Source of the DNA: Bacteroidales bacterium
GTDB taxonomy: Bacteria > Bacteroidota > Bacteroidia > Bacteroidales > Paludibacteraceae
DNA length: 64,000 nucleotides
Direction: 5' to 3'
Assembly: GCA_015061185.1 (NCBI GenBank)
Contig: SUWZ01000003.1
Span: forward strand, 1 to 64,000
Shown here: positions 31,737 through 39,316 of the stretch, piece after piece
Layout: the number at the start of each line of letters is the position of its first letter
Numbering within the stretch: the first letter of the stretch is position 1
Notes under the pieces: generated by a model
What the model was told of the DNA's origin: nothing
The model's input: only the letters and a program-made list of their open reading frames with translations
Database searches by the model: none
Made by a program: the position numbers and the translations under genes

Positions 31737-33233
31737 CTATTTCCTTTTAATTCCCAATTGACGATAAGTCTCCAATAAGGCAGAGTGATCATCAGTGATG
31801 ATCAGTAATTTGTCGTGATTGTGAAGGATGGTTTTTCCTGTAGGGACAAAATATTTGTTATCCCGTTTAATCATTACAACCAAAGTTTTATCAGGTAACG
31901 AAAGGTTCATCAAAAGATTCCCATTTTTCAATATCTCTTCGGTCAAGGTAATTTCTGTAGTAACCGATTTGATGTCGTCAGAGAAGTCAACATCGAAGTT
32001 TTCCAATTGATATTTCTCTTCATTAGTCTCTTCCAATCCCAGCCATTTAGCCATAATTGGGATAGTGGTACCTTGTACAAGAAGCGAAATTAGCGTGCAG
32101 AAGAAGACAATGTTAAAAATTAAGTGAGCGTGAGGAACGTCGGCGGCCAATGGCAAAATAGCAAAAATAATAGGGACAGCTCCTCGTAGTCCGCACCAAG
32201 AAACATATATTTTATCTTTTATACCCATTTTTTTGAAAGGTAATAAAGATATAAATACGCTTAAAGGACGAGAAATAAATATCATTAACAAACTAATTAT
32301 TAATCCCGGTTTTGCAATCGGAATCAATTCATGCGGATTAACTAATAGACCCAGAGTTAGGAACATCAATAATTGACACAACCAAGCAATACCATCAAAA
32401 AAATTGACTGAAGAACGTTTGTGAACGAAAGAGTTATTGCCAAATACCAATCCTCCGATATATACAGCTAAATATCCGTTCCCTTTGATATAGTAGGTAA
32501 ATGAAAATATGAATATGCATAGGGTTAATGAAAGAATAGGGTAGAGAGAGGGATTATCAATTTTCAGACGATTGATAATATGCACAGACCCTTTTCCAAT
32601 AAGGAAACCGGCAATTCCTCCAATCGCCAATTGTAGTAATAAAAACAGAATCGCATTTAAGTAGTTTGGAGTACCTCCCAATTGACAAATTTCGATTAAA
32701 GTAATCACCAATACGTATGCCATTGGGTCGTTACTACCACTCTCCAACTCCAGCATAGGACGCAGATTATTTTTTAGGTGTAGCCCTTTTGATCTTAAGA
32801 TAGAAAATACGGAAGCGGAATCAGTAGAGGACATAGTGGCCGCCAACAATAAAGCTGTAGTCATACCTATGTTTAAAGATTGAGAAGTGAGTCCGAGAAC
32901 CCAGTAAATCAACAAACCTGTAATTATGGAAGTAAGTAGCACACCGATAGTTGCAAGGGAAATACCTTGTTTCATAACCGGTTTAATTTCGCCTAAGCGA
33001 GTATTCATACCTCCGGAAAACAAAATGATACATAATGATACGGTACCGATGGTTTGAGCTACAGATGTGTCATCAAAATGTATTCCTAATCCATCTGTTC
33101 CGCTAATCATTCCAACTAACAAAAATAACAACAGTGCAGGCAATCCTAATTTAGAACTTACTTTCCCGATTACTATACTAACAAAAAAAAGTAATGAAAG
33201 TGCTAATAAAATCAACTCAATTTGTATCTCCAT
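31737..33233 (-). CDS. Cation/proton antiporter, CPA1 family (NhaP2/CvrA-like)
   Basis: A 498-residue inner-membrane antiporter. About twelve helices occupy residues 1-390. The conserved motifs are GMISGTDGLGIHFDD, AATMSSTDSASVF with the paired acidic residues of the exchange site (LELESGSNDPMAYVL), and SWCGLRGAVPIIFA. The C-terminal 80 residues form a TrkA-C/RCK-C domain (LPDKTLVVMIKRDNKYFVPTGKTIL) as in the potassium/proton antiporters NhaP2 and CvrA. It is probably used for potassium or pH homeostasis, the ion being inferred from the RCK-C domain. It is a single gene. Confidence 0.92.
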   Translation of the reverse strand: MEIQIELILLALSLLFFVSIVIGKVSSKLGLPALLLFLLVGMISGTDGLGIHFDDTSVAQTIGTVSLCIILFSGGMNTRLGEIKPVMKQGISLATIGVLLTSIITGLLIYWVLGLTSQSLNIGMTTALLLAATMSSTDSASVFSILRSKGLHLKNNLRPMLELESGSNDPMAYVLVITLIEICQLGGTPNYLNAILFLLLQLAIGGIAGFLIGKGSVHIINRLKIDNPSLYPILSLTLCIFIFSFTYYIKGNGYLAVYIGGLVFGNNSFVHKRSSVNFFDGIAWLCQLLMFLTLGLLVNPHELIPIAKPGLIISLLMIFISRPLSVFISLLPFKKMGIKDKIYVSWCGLRGAVPIIFAILPLAADVPHAHLIFNIVFFCTLISLLVQGTTIPIMAKWLGLEETNEEKYQLENFDVDFSDDIKSVTTEITLTEEILKNGNLLMNLSLPDKTLVVMIKRDNKYFVPTGKTILHNHDKLLIITDDHSALLETYRQLGIKRK

Positions 33234-33308
33234 TGTTATTCTATTTTGTCAAAATCAACTTTATAGAACCTGCCTTAAAAAATTCTCATCAATCACTATT
33301 TAGATTTA

Positions 33309-33350
33309 TTCTATAAACCTTTCAAAATCATCTCGAACTGATTTATAGAA
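33309..33350. repeat. TTCTATAAA hairpin family copy
   Basis: TTCTATAAA and TTTATAGAA flank a 24-base loop. A second half-site, TTTATAGAAC, lies at 33,260-33,269. It belongs to the same palindrome family as 8642-8683. It lies in the 474-base gap upstream of the PepSY-like gene, divergent from the antiporter. Confidence 0.45.
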
Positions 33351-33450
33351 AAATCTTAAAACCAACCTTATAATGAACATTTAATAAGCCCGTTTTGTTC
33401 CGTACTTCAAAAGTACTTATTTATGCTAAGATAAAAAAATTTATTTCTCT

Positions 33451-33490
33451 AATTATTCCTAAATTATTCCAGAAATCGCCTCTATTTTTG
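33451..33490 (+). promoter_or_regulatory. Duplicated promoter block P1
   Basis: The 29-mer AATTATTCCTAAATTATTCCAGAAATCGC holds two AATTATTCC boxes 11 bp apart and is followed by TATTTTTG (33,483-33,490), a TAnnTTTG box. The second box starts 21 bp before the -7 box, the place of a -33 element, which is otherwise absent. This looks like an activator-dependent promoter. Confidence 0.6.
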
Positions 33491-33620
33491 CAATAAAGAT
33501 TTACGACTTGATTTAGACAAGGTTTAGTTTTATAGATTAGGTTGAAGTGAATAGGAAGAGAATTCATTTGTCGAATTAAGAACAGAATCAAGAGTGATAA
33601 AGAAAAAAATGGAGAATATA

Positions 33621-33660
33621 AATTATTCCTAAATTATTCCAGAAATCGCTTTTAGATTTG
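33621..33660 (+). promoter_or_regulatory. Duplicated promoter block P2
   Basis: An exact second copy of the 29-mer of P1, 170 bp downstream, followed by TAGATTTG (33,653-33,660), again TAnnTTTG and at the same distance from the boxes. Its start site would leave a leader of about 45 bases before the ATG at 33,708. No gene is seen in the DNA between the two blocks. Confidence 0.65.
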
Positions 33661-33707
33661 CAGAAGAAAAAAGAAAAATAAATATTAACAATTAAATACT
33701 TACGATT

Positions 33708-34148
33708 ATGAATGCAAAAAGATTTATTATTGGATTGATTTTGATGGTTATGCCTATTGTATCAATGGCAGATGGTAAATTATCAAAGGATCCGTTGCCA
33801 GACAAGATTTGTTCGTTTTTGACAACTCATTTTCCAGATGTAAAGGTTGCATTTTATAAAATTGAAAAAAATATTTTAAGAATTGAATCTTATGATGTAA
33901 TTTTGACGGATGGAACAGATTTAGAGTTTGATGGCAGTGGAAATTGGACAGAAATTGATGGAGAAAAGAAAGCATTGCCTCTATCTGTAATTCCATCTCA
34001 AGTTCTTAAATATGTAAATGAGCATTTCCCGGATCAATTTGTGGTTTGCTTGGATAAAAAGAAGAGAAACCGCGTGGAGGTTCAACTTAATTCCGGATGG
34101 GAATTGTTATTTGATAAGAACTATCAAATAATTAATATAGAGGATTAA
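33708..34148 (+). CDS. Secreted PepSY-like domain protein
   Basis: A 146-residue exported protein. Signal peptide FIIGLILMVMPIVSMA. The mature part holds two PepSY-like (PF11396/DUF2874) half repeats: LPDKICSFLTTHFPDVKVAF...DLEFDGSGNWTEID and VIPSQVLKYVNEHFPDQFVV...GWELLFDKNYQIIN. These BLIP-fold proteins are common in the Bacteroidetes periplasm, often beside two-component systems or outer-membrane proteins; their function is unknown. It is the first gene behind the duplicated promoters, with a beta-barrel protein gene 62 bases downstream, probably in the same transcript. Confidence 0.85.
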   Translation: MNAKRFIIGLILMVMPIVSMADGKLSKDPLPDKICSFLTTHFPDVKVAFYKIEKNILRIESYDVILTDGTDLEFDGSGNWTEIDGEKKALPLSVIPSQVLKYVNEHFPDQFVVCLDKKKRNRVEVQLNSGWELLFDKNYQIINIED

Positions 34149-34210
34149 ACTATATAAATAATTAATAAGAGAGAAAGTTTAATATTTAATAATTATAAAA
34201 TTTTTAATTT

Positions 34211-34993
34211 ATGAAAAGAAGTTTGTTTTTAGTAGGTTTTTTGTTCTGTGTGATGGGTGTTTTTTCACAGAATGCATCAAAGGGAGCATTTAGTTGGGGT
34301 ATTACTGCCGGTGCCGGTATGGCTGATATGAGGTTTGAGAAAAAACTTGTAGATAAAGATCCTATTGCGAATATTCAAGCCGGAGTTGTGGTTGATTATG
34401 CAATTGTTGATAATTTCTTTTTGGAGAGTGGTTTAACCTTCCAACGCAAAGGTTATCATGTTGAGTCGGAATCTGATTTTAATTCGGCATTAGGTTCAGT
34501 AAGTACAAGTATAGATCAAACGGTTAATCTTTTCTATTTACAGTTGCCGGTATTGCTTAACTATCGTTTTAACATCGGACAAACAGTTGGATTGATTCCT
34601 CAAGTGGGTCCTTACTTTGCAGTGGGTGTTGGAGGAAAAACGAAGATTGAAACCGAAGTTGAAAATGAACCTATTAACGGGTATGAAACGGTTACTTATG
34701 ATGTAAAGAAGGAAGATTCATTTAATGATCAAAGAAGTCGTTTTGATTTAGGTTTACGCTTTGCTTTAGGTGTTGGAATTGCTTCTAATATGAAGGTGTC
34801 TGTTGGCTACGATTTGGGTCTTGTGGATTGGATTAAGAAAGAGTATAAAGCTTTTGATAAAGTTTATCAAGTGGAGAATAACAAGTCCAAAAATGGTTCT
34901 CTTTTTGCAACATTTACCTACTACTTTAATCAAAACAAGGGTAAAACCATAAATGAAAGTGCGACAATTGCTCCTGAAATTGTAACTGAGTAG
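34211..34993 (+). CDS. Outer-membrane beta-barrel protein (PorT-like family)
   Basis: A 260-residue protein with signal peptide LFLVGFLFCVMGVFSQ and alternating strands typical of an eight-to-ten-stranded barrel. Segments such as FSWGITAGAGMADMRF, FFLESGLTFQRKGYHV and LPVLLNYRFNIGQTVGLIPQVGPYFAVGVGG are the pattern of the OMP_b-brl_2/porin-family proteins of Bacteroidetes. The end, TFTYYFNQNK, is followed by an unusual 20-residue polar tail. No ligand can be inferred. It is the second gene of the unit behind P1/P2 and is followed by a strong terminator. Confidence 0.85.
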   Translation: MKRSLFLVGFLFCVMGVFSQNASKGAFSWGITAGAGMADMRFEKKLVDKDPIANIQAGVVVDYAIVDNFFLESGLTFQRKGYHVESESDFNSALGSVSTSIDQTVNLFYLQLPVLLNYRFNIGQTVGLIPQVGPYFAVGVGGKTKIETEVENEPINGYETVTYDVKKEDSFNDQRSRFDLGLRFALGVGIASNMKVSVGYDLGLVDWIKKEYKAFDKVYQVENNKSKNGSLFATFTYYFNQNKGKTINESATIAPEIVTE

Positions 34994-35024
34994 TATAGAA
35001 TAGAGATTACTAACGATAAAAATA

Positions 35025-35070
35025 GGGGCTATCTAATTTTGAGATTAGGTAGCCTCTTTCTATTTTTTTT
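35025..35070. terminator. Bidirectional terminator
   Basis: GGGGCTATCTAAT pairs with ATTAGGTAGCCTC (two wobble pairs) and is followed by a T-rich run. On the minus strand a shorter T-run follows. It separates two convergent beta-barrel genes. Confidence 0.7.
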
Positions 35071-35083
35071 GTCGAAGAAGTAA

Positions 35084-35731
35084 TTACTTTTGCTTTTTTT
35101 CTCCCAAGTAAAATCTCGCATGTATAGCACCTCCTTGAGCATTTAATTGAAATTGTTTTGATTCACTGGAAACAGTGATTAATGGAGTTTCTGTTTCTAA
35201 TTTCATCGCATTAAAATTGATATTTCCGTAATCTACTCCTAATGCAAATTTTTCTGAGATTCTGAATTCAAATGATATGAATTTTAAGTAAATATTCCAA
35301 AATTTGATATTGGAATCATAGCCGTTAGAATCTCCTTTTCCTAATCCTAAATTGGCTCCAAACTCAGGAGAATAAGAGAATTTATCTGTAATTCGGAAGT
35401 AATAGGCGATGTTGGGGGTAAGGACTCCGATAAGTGATTTTGTTTCTGTAGTGGGATTTTGACCTTCTGCTTTGGAACTATTGAAGGCTCCGCTTATTGC
35501 GCAACCTACTTTGAAATTGTTGCTTACAAAATAGCCGAATTCAGAACCAACTGATAGAGTGAATGTTTGTTGAGTTTCGTCAGCTAAATCAAAGAATTTA
35601 TTTCTGGAATGCTCCGTCGTATTTTTGTCAAAGTTTACTCCGAAATCAGCCGAAATGTACTTTTCTCCCTTCTCTGCAGAGGCAGAAAAAAGAGAGAGGG
35701 AAAGAAATAGGATAGATAATTTTTTTCTCAT
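35084..35731 (-). CDS. Outer-membrane beta-barrel protein
   Basis: A 215-residue exported protein with signal peptide SILFLSLSLFSASA and about eight alternating amphipathic strands (KYISADFGVNFD, FGYFVSNNFKVGCAISGAF, GVLTPNIAYYFRITDKFSYSPEFGANLGLG). The last strand ends AQGGAIHARFYLG, but the final residues (EKKQK) are polar rather than the usual aromatic C-terminus. It belongs to the broad outer-membrane-beta-barrel family of Bacteroidetes with unknown function. It is a single gene with its own -7 box and shares a terminator with the convergent barrel gene. Confidence 0.8.
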   Translation of the reverse strand: MRKKLSILFLSLSLFSASAEKGEKYISADFGVNFDKNTTEHSRNKFFDLADETQQTFTLSVGSEFGYFVSNNFKVGCAISGAFNSSKAEGQNPTTETKSLIGVLTPNIAYYFRITDKFSYSPEFGANLGLGKGDSNGYDSNIKFWNIYLKFISFEFRISEKFALGVDYGNINFNAMKLETETPLITVSSESKQFQLNAQGGAIHARFYLGEKKQK

Positions 35732-35751
35732 GATTTTTAATTTTTTTTTTG

Positions 35752-35759
35752 CAAAGTTA
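35752..35759 (-). promoter_or_regulatory. -7 box of the barrel protein gene
   Basis: On the minus strand TAACTTTG fits TAnnTTTG, 20 bases upstream of the start codon, followed by a run of A residues typical of AT-rich Bacteroidetes leaders. Confidence 0.5.
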
Positions 35760-35826
35760 GTACATTTTTCGGATGTTTTACTGTTTTAGGTGTTTTTTAG
35801 GATTCGCAGATATCGTCGGCACTCTA

Positions 35827-37494
35827 TCAACGAGAGATTTTTTTTACATGAATAACCATAGGCTGATGAAGAGGTGTATCGGATGTTTTTATCCAATTTT
35901 TACCCTTATTCAACCATAAATTTACATTTTTTCTCAATACTCCGGAAAGTGTGTAATAAGATATGTTATACCATCCTTCTGTATCTACGTTTAGGGTTGT
36001 TTCTGTATTGAATATGAATTGGACATTTGCTTCGTAATCCGTAAATTCTGAATTAGTGGTCATTAGGTGTGTGTTTTCACTTAAATCATTTTCACCTTTA
36101 TCTAAGTCAATGCAAAATGGTGAGGATTTACTTTCGTTTCCCCAAGTATCAATAAATCCTAATTCATATTGTGTTTTGTCAGATTTTGAATAGTTCGGGT
36201 AGAGTAAGAAGTCGGGTTCATGAGCTATATTTCCACTTTCAGAACGTGTGCTAGTCCGATAAGCAACACATTTACCATCTTTGTATAAATTAACCCGCAA
36301 AATTCCTTTTTCATCATAGTAATCATCGCTCCACGTTAACTTTAAAACACTATGTGAAGATGAAGAGTTATGACTCTCAATTTCAATCATTTCATATTTT
36401 ACTTTTTGAGGCAGAGTAGGATAGAGTGAATCAATTTCTCCTGTATGTAAATATTGTGTTAAATTTTGGTGAATTCCCGGTATGTTGTTATGAGGAGATT
36501 GATAGTGAGCATAGGCAAAAGTATATATTTTATTTGCATAATTTTTAGCTATTGCTAATTGTTGAACAAATCGTCCGATGGGTGCACTACCCCAATAATT
36601 TACACCAAAGAGAGGGGTTGTATCGGTGTCATAAAGTAATGAATCTGCCGGTTGAACAAAACTTTCGATATTAGCATTGCATTGTGGAATACCATTATTA
36701 TTTGCTACGGCGTTAGCGTACATAGCACTCCATGGATTTACAGTTTCCAACGTTTGTCCGCCTCCTCCAATATTATCCATGGGAAGCATTTCATCAATTT
36801 CTCTAAATTGACAATATTGAAAAAACTCTTCATAGAAGGCTTGTGTATTTTCGATGTTGGCGCACCAATCCGCTTGAGAGGCAAATGGACTGAACAAGAG
36901 AGGCATAGAAGGATCAATGACATTTAAAGTGTCGATTAGTCGATTAAATTGTTCTGCCATGCGTTGTGCGTAGATTGAACGTCTTTGAGGATTGTTCCAT
37001 TCGATATGGTTCCATATTTCGTAAACGCTGTAAAACCCAGAAAAAGTAGTAGAAAATTCTGTTTTGTATGTAGAGTATAACTCCCTTGCAATTTGGCAAG
37101 ACATAGTGATTGCTTCTTCGAACTCTTGGTAGTCATTGTCATTGCAGAGATTCCAATTCCACCATCTATTATCACAGCCTAAACCGAGATATACTTTTAT
37201 TCCACCTTTTTTTGCATGTTTAAGGATTTTGGTTGTTTCATTGGCAGAGAGATTGGTATTGGGAAGATGAGAAGGATAATTACATAGCCATGGTTCATTA
37301 CCATTATTGCGAGATGCTATGTCTGCCATGATGATCTCTTGTATTCCGATTTCCTTCATAGATGCGATTTCGTCATCCCACCTTTCGTCATCCCAATAGC
37401 TATATAGCCATGTTTGTATAAACGTTCCGTCTATATTTGCAACGCATGGAAAAGATAGTAAAAGCGACAATAGTGCAAGGATAAATTTATTCAT
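35827..37494 (-). CDS. Secreted DUF4434 glycoside-hydrolase-like protein
   Basis: A 555-residue exported protein. Signal peptide FILALLSLLLSFPCVA. Residues 20-330 match the DUF4434 TIM-barrel type: FIQTWLYSYWDDERWDDEI, KYGFYSVYEIW-like GFYSVYEIWNHIEW, LPMDNIGGGG and NIESF as candidate acid/base positions. Residues 340-460 form a DUF5109-like or fibronectin-like sandwich. The last 70 residues (WYNISYYTLSGVLRKNVNLWLNKGKNWI) resemble a type A T9SS sorting domain, so the protein may be surface-attached. The substrate is unknown. It is a single gene with no close partners. Confidence 0.82.
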   Translation of the reverse strand: MNKFILALLSLLLSFPCVANIDGTFIQTWLYSYWDDERWDDEIASMKEIGIQEIIMADIASRNNGNEPWLCNYPSHLPNTNLSANETTKILKHAKKGGIKVYLGLGCDNRWWNWNLCNDNDYQEFEEAITMSCQIARELYSTYKTEFSTTFSGFYSVYEIWNHIEWNNPQRRSIYAQRMAEQFNRLIDTLNVIDPSMPLLFSPFASQADWCANIENTQAFYEEFFQYCQFREIDEMLPMDNIGGGGQTLETVNPWSAMYANAVANNNGIPQCNANIESFVQPADSLLYDTDTTPLFGVNYWGSAPIGRFVQQLAIAKNYANKIYTFAYAHYQSPHNNIPGIHQNLTQYLHTGEIDSLYPTLPQKVKYEMIEIESHNSSSSHSVLKLTWSDDYYDEKGILRVNLYKDGKCVAYRTSTRSESGNIAHEPDFLLYPNYSKSDKTQYELGFIDTWGNESKSSPFCIDLDKGENDLSENTHLMTTNSEFTDYEANVQFIFNTETTLNVDTEGWYNISYYTLSGVLRKNVNLWLNKGKNWIKTSDTPLHQPMVIHVKKISR

Positions 37495-37523
37495 TGAAGG
37501 TAAAATTTATTGAGTTGAATCTA

Positions 37524-37600
37524 AGAAGCTGTTTAATTTTATTAAAAAAATATTTTAGAGTTTCACTCTCTAATTTTCGGTATTTCTGAGCTCCTTTTAG
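37524..37600. repeat. Decayed copy of the inverted-repeat family
   Basis: AGAAGCTGTTTAATTTTATT (terminal repeat with one deletion) is followed by AGAGTTTCACTCTCTAATTTTCGG, the inverse of the internal GAGAGTGAAGCTC/CCGAAAA segments of copy A. The order is rearranged and the second terminal repeat is missing. The 286-base gap 37,495-37,780 holds no gene. Confidence 0.55.
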
Positions 37601-37780
37601 TTGGGTTCTAAAAATTCATTGTTTACAATTACAAAAAGAATTTATGATACCCTTAAAAAAATAAGGATGTAGTCCGATTTATTACAATATGGATACATCC
37701 CTATCTTGTTTTGTTCTTCGAGAGGTCACATTATCGGATAAAAAATAGTGTAACCCAATGAACAAGCTTAACAGATGAAA

Positions 37781-38113
37781 TTATTCTGTCAAATCTACGA
37801 TTTCTGCAGCAGGAGCATTTTTCATAACAGAAGCAATTCCATTTTTGCAACTAGCTTCGCTAGCGTACATTTGGCTAGAACCAATCACTTGACCGTTAGT
37901 TGCTTTTAGGTTAAAATGGAATTTACCATTTTGAGCTTCTTTAATTTCGAATCTTTTTTCTTCTTGACTATTTTTCTTTACAGATTCAACTCCATTCAAG
38001 CAAGATGCTTTTGTTTTGTATCCTTCACTTCCCAAAATGATTTCACCATTTCCGGCTTTCAAATTGAATTGGATTTCTCCGTTTTTTCTTGTCGTAATTT
38101 CAAATTTTGCCAT
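37781..38113 (-). CDS. YegP family (DUF1508) tandem-repeat protein
   Basis: A 110-residue protein of two DUF1508 repeats: FEITTRKNGEIQFNLKAGNGEIILGSEGY and FEIKEAQNGKFHFNLKATNGQVIGSSQMY, each followed by a CLNG/CKNG-containing helix. This is the UPF0339/YegP fold, a small cytoplasmic protein of unknown biochemical role, often highly expressed. A short extension (APAAEIVDLTE) ends it. It is a single gene. Confidence 0.92.
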   Translation of the reverse strand: MAKFEITTRKNGEIQFNLKAGNGEIILGSEGYKTKASCLNGVESVKKNSQEEKRFEIKEAQNGKFHFNLKATNGQVIGSSQMYASEASCKNGIASVMKNAPAAEIVDLTE

Positions 38114-38281
38114 GATAATTAAATTTATAGTTAATTTTGCCTATTTTCAAAAAATAGTTGTTCATTAAATCTCTTATTTTATTTTAGGCAAATTTATAAA
38201 ACTTTGCGAAAATAGCAAGTGTTTAGTTCTTTTTTTATAAGGAAAATGAAACTTTTACTTTTAAAGTTTTAAACAGAGAAT

Positions 38282-39064
38282 TTATTGAACTCTCCTTAAT
38301 TGAACAATTACAATACTTATTTCATACAAAAGGATAAGAGGTAAAGAGACTAAAGCCAAAGTGAAAATATCAGATGTTGGAGTGATGATTGCAGCGATCA
38401 GAAGTATTGCAATAATACTATGTCGTCTGTATTCTTTCATCATCTTAGCATTTATAACACCAAGTTTGGCAAGCACCCAAGCAAATATGGGCATTTCAAA
38501 AGCGATGCTACAGAATAAAGAAATAGCTATAAAATTATCAATATAGGATTGTAAACTGATTAAATTTTCAACGTTACCACTAACCTGATAAGTACTAAGG
38601 AACTGGTATGTAAACGGGAAAATAATAAAATAGGCCAACGTAAAACCAATTGAGAATAAAAGAGTAGAGCAGATACAAACAGATATAGCATATCTTTTTT
38701 CCTTTTTATGCAAAGCAGGAGCTACAAATTTAAACAATTGATATAATAAGAATGGGAATGAAAGTAAGAAGCCTACTTGTAATGCCGTTTTTATATGGAT
38801 GACAAACTGACTTGCCAGTCCGGTATTAATTAATTTGACCTTTCCCGAATTATTGGCAGAGGAGATAAATCCGGTATTAAAATCAGATATAAGTTCGTAT
38901 GTAATAAAGTTTTCTCCACCGGGAGCTAAAATAAATGCGAAAATTTCCTCCTTGAAGAAAAAAGCAACAATACTGCACACTACGAAGACTATGCAAATTT
39001 TTATAATGCAATCCCGTAGTTCGTCCAGATGCTCCCAGAAGGTGAGTTGGTCTTTATTACTCAT
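38282..39064 (-). CDS. tatC: Sec-independent protein translocase TatC
   Basis: A 260-residue six-helix receptor of the twin-arginine translocase in the inner membrane, recognising folded precursors with RR signals. The N-terminal LTFWEHLDELRDCIIK and the FEMPIFAWVLAKLGV segment before helix 5 are diagnostic. An insertion between helices 1 and 2 (ISDFNTGFISSANNSGKVK) is larger than in E. coli and resembles other Bacteroidetes TatC. It overlaps the end of tatA by eight bases, indicating co-translation. No tatB gene is present, so TatA probably serves both roles. Confidence 0.95.
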   Translation of the reverse strand: MSNKDQLTFWEHLDELRDCIIKICIVFVVCSIVAFFFKEEIFAFILAPGGENFITYELISDFNTGFISSANNSGKVKLINTGLASQFVIHIKTALQVGFLLSFPFLLYQLFKFVAPALHKKEKRYAISVCICSTLLFSIGFTLAYFIIFPFTYQFLSTYQVSGNVENLISLQSYIDNFIAISLFCSIAFEMPIFAWVLAKLGVINAKMMKEYRRHSIIAILLIAAIITPTSDIFTLALVSLPLILLYEISIVIVQLRRVQ

Positions 39065-39251
39065 TCTCTTTCTTTGTATCCTCTTTTTTCTCTTTCTCTT
39101 CTAAGTCGTTCAGTCCCTCTTTAAAACTTTTGACACCTTTTCCTAAACCTCTCATTAATTCAGGAATCTTTTTTCCGCCAAAAAGAAGCAACACTACAAG
39201 AGCAATAACCAATATCTCTTGCATTCCCAATCCCATAAACAATAACTTCAT
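39057..39251 (-). CDS. tatA: Sec-independent protein translocase TatA
   Basis: A 64-residue pore-forming component of the Tat system. One N-terminal helix (MQEILVIALVVLLLFG) is followed by the hinge GGKKIPELMRGLGKGVKSFKEG and a charged tail (EEKEKKEDTKKENE). Starts at residues 1, 6 and 10 are possible; the ORF-track start is kept. It is upstream of tatC and overlaps it. It lies behind the transketolase terminator, so it needs its own promoter or read-through; I could not see a good -7 box in the short gap. Confidence 0.94.
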   Translation of the reverse strand: MKLLFMGLGMQEILVIALVVLLLFGGKKIPELMRGLGKGVKSFKEGLNDLEEKEKKEDTKKENE

Positions 39252-39264
39252 AATTAGTTTAATT

Positions 39265-39309
39265 TAAGAAAATCGGAGTGTGATAATAGCTCATTAGCAC
39301 ACTCCGATT
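39265..39309 (-). terminator. Terminator of the tkt operon
   Basis: AATCGGAGTGTG and CACACTCCGATT form a perfect 12-bp stem with a 15-base loop. On the minus strand it is followed by TTTTCTT. It lies between tkt and tatA. Confidence 0.75.
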
Positions 39310-39316
39310 CATGTTA

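Noticed and set aside
33451-33479. AATTATTCC boxes as LytTR sites
   Set aside because: The spacing would fit a tandem-binding regulator, but the boxes do not resemble the LytTR consensus as I know it; kept only as a binding test.
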